A stretch of DNA of 64,000 nt from Microvelia longipes (taxonomy: Eukaryota; Arthropoda; Insecta; Hemiptera; Veliidae), in the NCBI GenBank assembly GCA_018340805.1, contig JACMZG010001911.1, positions 35,006,652 to 35,070,651 on the forward strand, given 5' to 3'. The translations under genes and the position numbers were made by a program. The notes under the pieces are model-generated. The model was not told where the DNA came from and made no database searches. It saw nothing but the letters and a program-made list of their open reading frames with translations. Positions 59,101 to 64,000 of this stretch are shown piece after piece; positions within the stretch are counted from its first letter, which is position 1, and each line of letters begins with the position of its first letter.

Positions 59101-62100
59101 AGTGATTCCGATGATGCAAGTCACAAATCCATCAAAGACCAGAATTCTATTGGATTAAATTATTCTAGTGATTCCGATGATGCAAGTCACAAATCCATCA
59201 AAGACCAGAATTCTATTGGATTAAATTATTCTAGTGATTCCGATGATGCAAGTCTAAAATCCATCAAAGACCAGAATTCTATTGGATTAAATTATTCTAG
59301 TGATTCCGATGATGCAAGTCTAAAATCCATCAAAGACCAGAATTCTATTGGATTAAATTATTCTAGTGATTCCGATGATGCAAGTCTAAATCCATCAAAG
59401 ACCAGAATTCTATTGGATTAAATTATTCTAGTGATTCCGATGATGCAAGTCTAAAATCCATCAAAGACCAGAATTCTATTGGATTAAATTATTCTAGTGA
59501 TTCCGATGATGCAAGTCTAAAATCCATCAAAGACCAGAATTCTATTGGATTAAATTATTCTAGTGATTCCGATGATGCAAGTCACAAATCCATCAAAGAC
59601 CAGAATTCTATTGGATTAAATTATTCTAGTGATTCCGATGATGCAAGTCAAAATCCATCAAAGACCAGAATTCTATTGGATTAAATTATTCTAGTGATTC
59701 CGATGATGCAAGTCAAAATCCATCAAAGACCAGAATTCTATTGGATTAAATTTTCTAGTGATTCCGATGATGCAAGTCACAAATCCATCAAAGACCAGAA
59801 TTCTATTGGATTAAATTATTCTAGTGATTCCGATGATGCAAGTCACAAATCCATCAAAGACCAGAATTCTATTGGATTAAATTATTCTAGTGATTCCGAT
59901 GATGCAAGTCAAAATCCATCAAAGACCAGAATTCTATTGGATTAAATTATTCTAGTGATTCCGATGATGCAAGTCACAAATCCATCAAAGACCAGAATTC
60001 TATTGGATTAAATTATTCTAGTGATTCCGATGATGCAAGTCTAAAATCCATCAAAGACCAGAATTCTATTGGATTAAATTATTCTAGTGATTCCGATGAT
60101 GCAAGTCAAAATCCATCAAAGACCAGAATTCTATTGGATTAAATTATTCTAGTGATTCCGATGATGCAAGTCTAAAATCCATCAAAGACCAGAATTCTAT
60201 TGGATTAAATTATTCTAGTGATTCCGATGATGCAAGTCAAAATCCATCAAAGACCAGAATTCTATTGGATTAAATTATTCTAGTGATTCCGATGATGCAA
60301 GTCACAAATCCATCAAAGACCAGAATTCTATTGGATTAAATTATTCTAGTGATTCCGATGATGCAAGTCACAAATCCATCAAAGACCAGAATTCTATTGG
60401 ATTAAATTATTCTAGTGATTCCGATGATGCAAGTCTAAAAATCCATCAAAGACCAGAATTCTATTGGATTAAATTATTCTAGTGATTCCGATGATGCAAG
60501 TCACAAATCCATCAAAGACCAGAATTCTATTGGATTAAATTATTCTAGTGATTCCGATGATGCAAGTCTAAAATCCATCAAAGACCAGAATTCTATTGGA
60601 TTAAATTATTCTAGTGATTCCGATGATGCAAGTCTAAATCCATCAAAGACCAGAATTCTATTGGATTAAATTATTCTAGTGATTCCGATGATGCAAGTCT
60701 AAAATCCATCAAAGACCAGAATTCTATTGGATTAAATTATTCTAGTGATTCCGATGATGCAAGTCACAAAATCCATCAAAGACCAGAATTCTATTGGATT
60801 AAATTATTCTAGTGATTCCGATGATGCAAGTCACAAAATCCATCAAAGACCAGAATTCTATTGGATTAAATTATTCTAGTGATTCCGATGATGCAAGTCT
60901 AAAATCCATCAAAGACCAGAATTCTATTGGATTAAATTATTCTAGTGATTCCGATGATGCAAGTCTAAAATCCATCAAAGACCAGAATTCTATTGGATTA
61001 AATTATTCTAGTGATTCCGATGATGCAAGTCAAAATCCCAAAGACCAGAATTCTATTGGATTAAATTATTCTAGTGATTCCGATGATGCAAGTCTAAAAT
61101 CCATCAAAGACCAGAATTCTATTGGATTAAATTATTCTAGTGATTCCGATGATGCAAGTCTAAAATCCATCAAAGACCAGAATTCTATTGGATTAAATTA
61201 TTCTAGTGATTCCGATGATGCAAGTCTAAAATCCATCAAAGACAGAATTCTATTGGATTAAATTATTCTAGTGATTCCGATGATGCAAGTCACAAATCCA
61301 TCAAAGACCAGAATTCTATTGGATTAATTATTCTAGTGATTCCGATGATGCAAGTTCCATCAAAGACCAGAATTCTATTGGATTAAATTATTCTAGTGAT
61401 TCCGATGATGCAAGTCAAAATCCATCAAAGACCAGAATTCTATTGGATTAAATTATTCTAGTGATTCCGATGATGCAAGTCTAAAATCCATCAAAGACCA
61501 GAATTCTATTGGATTAAATTATTCTAGTGATTCCGATGATGCAAGTCACAAATCCATCAAAGACCAGAATTCTATTGGATTAAATTATTCTAGTGATTCC
61601 GATGATGCAAGTCACAAATCCATCAAAGACCAGAATTCTATTGGATTAAATTATTCTAGTGATTCCGATGATGCAAGTCTAAAATCCATCAAAGACCAGA
61701 ATTCTATTGGATTAAATTATTCTAGTGATTCCGATGATGCAAGTCAAAATCCATCAAAGACCAGAATTCTATTGGATTAAATTATTCTAGTGATTCCGAT
61801 GATGCAAGTAAAAATCCATCAAAGACCAGAATTCTATTGGATTAAATTATTCTAGTGATTCCGATGATGCAAGTCTAAAATCCATCAAAGACCAGAATTC
61901 TATTGGATTAAATTATTCTAGTGATTCCGATGATGCAAGTCACAAATCCATCAAAGACCAGAATTCTATTGGATTAAATTATTCTAGTGATTCCGATGAT
62001 GCAAGTCTAAAATCCATCAAAGACCAGAATTCTATTGGATTAAATTATTCTAGTGATTCCGATGATGCAAGTCAAATCCATCAAAGACCAGAATTCTATT

Positions 62101-64000
62101 GGATTAAATTATTCTAGTGATTCCGATGATGCAAGTCACAAATCCATCAAAGACCAGAATTCTATTGGATTAAATTATTCTAGTGATTCCGATGATGCAA
62201 GTCTAAAATCCATCAAAGACCAGAATTCTATTGGATTAAATTATTCTAGTGATTCCGATGATGCAAGTCACAAATCCATCAAAGACCAGAATTCTATTGG
62301 ATTAAATTATTCTAGTGATTCCGATGATGCAAGTCAAAAATCCATCAAAGACCAGAATTCTATTGGATTAAATTATTCTAGTGATTCCGATGATGCAAGT
62401 CTAAATCCATCAAAGACCAGAATTCTATTGGATTAAATTATTCTAGTGATTCCGATGATGCAAGTCTAAATCCATCAAAGACCAGAATTCTATTGGATTA
62501 AATTATTCTAGTGATTCCGATGATGCAAGTCACAAATCCATCAAAGACCAGAATTCTATTGGATTAAATTATTCTAGTGATTCCGATGATGCAAGTCAAA
62601 ATCCATCAAAGACCAGAATTCTATTGGATTAAATTATTCTAGTGATTCCGATGATGCAAGTCACAAATCCATCAAAGACCAGAATTCTATTGGATTAAAT
62701 TATTCTAGTGATTCCGATGATGCAAGTCTAAAATCCATCAAAGACCAGAATTCTATTGGATTAAATTATTCTAGTGATTCCGATGATGCAAGTCACAAAT
62801 CCATCAAAGACCAGAATTCTATTGGATTAAATTATTCTAGTGATTCCGATGATGCAAGTCAAAAATCCATCAAAGACCAGAATTCTATTGGATTAAATTA
62901 TTCTAGTGATTCCGATGATGCAAGTCTAAAAATCCATCAAAGACCAGAATTCTATTGGATTAAATTATTCTAGTGATTCCGATGATGCAAGTCTAAAATC
63001 CATCAAAGACCAGAATTCTATTGGATTAAATTATTCTAGTGATTCCGATGATGCAAGTCACAAATCCATCAAAGACCAGAATTCTATTGGATTAAATTAT
63101 TCTAGTGATTCCGATGATGCAAGTCACAAATCCATCAAAGACCAGAATTCTATTGGATTAAATTATTCTAGTGATTCCGATGATGCAAGTCAAAATCCAT
63201 CAAAGACCAGAATTCTATTGGATTAAATTATTCTAGTGATTCCGATGATGCAAGTCTAAAATCCATCAAAGACCAGAATTCTATTGGATTAAATTATTCT
63301 AGTGATTCCGATGATGCAAGTCACAAATCCATCAAAGACCAGATTCTATTGGATTAGTGATTCCGATGATGCAAGTCCCATCAAAGACCAGAATTCTATT
63401 GGATTAAATTATTCTAGTGATTCCGATGATGCAAGTCAAATCCATCAAAGACCAGAATTCTATTGGATTAAATTATTCTAGTGATTCCGATGATGCAAGT
63501 CTAAAATCCATCAAAGACCAGAATTCTATTGGATTAAATTATTCTAGTGATTCCGATGATGCAAGTCACAATCCATCAAAGACCAGAATTCTATTGGATT
63601 AAATTATTCTAGTGATTCCGATGATGCAAGTCAAAATCCATCAAAGACCAGAATTCTATTGGATTAAATTATTCTAGTGATTCCGATGATGCAAGTCACA
63701 AATCATCAAAGACCAGAATTCTATTGGATTAAATTATTCTAGTGATTCCGATGATGCAAGTCAAATCCATCAAAGACCAGAATTCTATTGGATTAAATTA
63801 TTCTAGTGATTCCGATGATGCAAGTCTAAAATCCATCAAAGACCAGAATTCTATTGGATTAAATTATTCTAGTGATTCCGATGATGCAAGTCACAAATCC
63901 ATCAAAGACCAGAATTCTATTGGATTAAATTATTCTAGTGATTCCGATGATGCAAGTCTAAAATCCATCAAAGACCAGAATTCTATTGGATTAAATTATT
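56123..64000 (+). repeat. ~66-bp tandem array, about 120 copies, possibly coding
   Basis: Each unit has a 59-bp core (starting CCATCAAAGACCAGAATTCT, ending GATTCCGATGATGCAAGT) and a 5-8 bp linker. By hand count about 37 linkers are CTAAAAT, 36 are CACAAAT, and most of the rest are CAAAAT, CTAAAT, CTAAAAAT or CAAAAAT. I saw no base substitution in any core. Deviations are small deletions (for example near 56798, 57087, 57330, 58230, 59091, 59752, 61244, 61326, 63345). The 66-bp unit has one open frame of six, on the plus strand, giving the 22-residue repeat SIKDQNSIGLNYSSDSDDAS + (L, H or Q) + K. Other linker lengths break that frame, and the longest open run is 149 residues (60812-61261). Each core has an EcoRI site. 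The array starts sharply at 56123 and runs off the window. It is either a young satellite or a repeat-protein exon with miscalled homopolymers. Confidence 0.95.

Noticed and set aside
56095..63602. Six separate short genes in the satellite array
   Set aside because: They are runs of the same repeat between frame breaks and have no independent starts. The coding idea is kept only as a single-exon hypothesis.
56123..64000. CRISPR array (regular near-identical repeats with short variable parts)
   Set aside because: The variable parts are only 5-8 bp of A-rich linker, not 25-40 bp unique spacers, and the surroundings are animal-type repeats with no cas genes.

Overview
This window looks like intergenic, repeat-dominated DNA from an animal nuclear genome. 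It is strongly AT-rich, has long (AT)n and (GT)n runs, carries a BEL/Pao-type LTR retrotransposon and many short inverted-repeat elements, and shows no operons, ribosome binding sites or bacterial gene layout. An arthropod is likely. A caligid copepod (sea louse) is my guess from general familiarity with such repeats, not something the sequence proves. I find no convincing host protein-coding gene.

Layout. 1-5914 is a heavily scrambled BEL/Pao region. The 3' end of one element's pol runs into an LTR, followed by gag. gag is interrupted by an inverted copy of its own C-terminal part; then come protease and the first part of reverse transcriptase (RT) on the plus strand. The order then flips to the minus strand: distal integrase, a displaced RT piece, an 87-bp-arm palindrome, and RNase H plus proximal integrase. 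5915-37298 is AT-rich non-coding DNA with dispersed repeats: a family recognised by a conserved TGTGTCTGTTAT core (R1), a second family (R2), MITE-like elements (M1, M2), foldback elements, microsatellites and a probable Penelope-like element 3' fragment near 15541-16050.

37299-38632 holds a 38-bp tandem repeat with a dimeric higher-order pattern, followed directly by a long tRNA-headed SINE-like element. 40175-46060 contains two copies of a ~780-bp non-autonomous DNA transposon, one flanked by a further inverted repeat pair, and a third M1 copy. 46061-56122 is mostly non-coding, with a few higher-GC unique islands and AT microsatellites.

56123-64000, running off the window edge, is a tandem array of about 120 units of ~66 bp. 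Its 59-bp core shows no base substitution that I could see; all variation is indels plus a short linker. One of six frames of the 66-bp unit is open and codes a 22-residue Ser/Asp-rich repeat. The frame-preserving linker variants differ at a single codon (Leu/His/Gln). Most frame breaks are homopolymer-length changes of the type long-read assemblies produce. The array is either a very young satellite or a giant repeat-protein exon broken by assembly errors; this is the most interesting signal in the window.

Gene interactions: only the retroelement parts (gag, protease, RT, RNase H, integrase) form a functional set in principle, and here they are fragmented, inverted and frameshifted, so the locus is not an active element as read.
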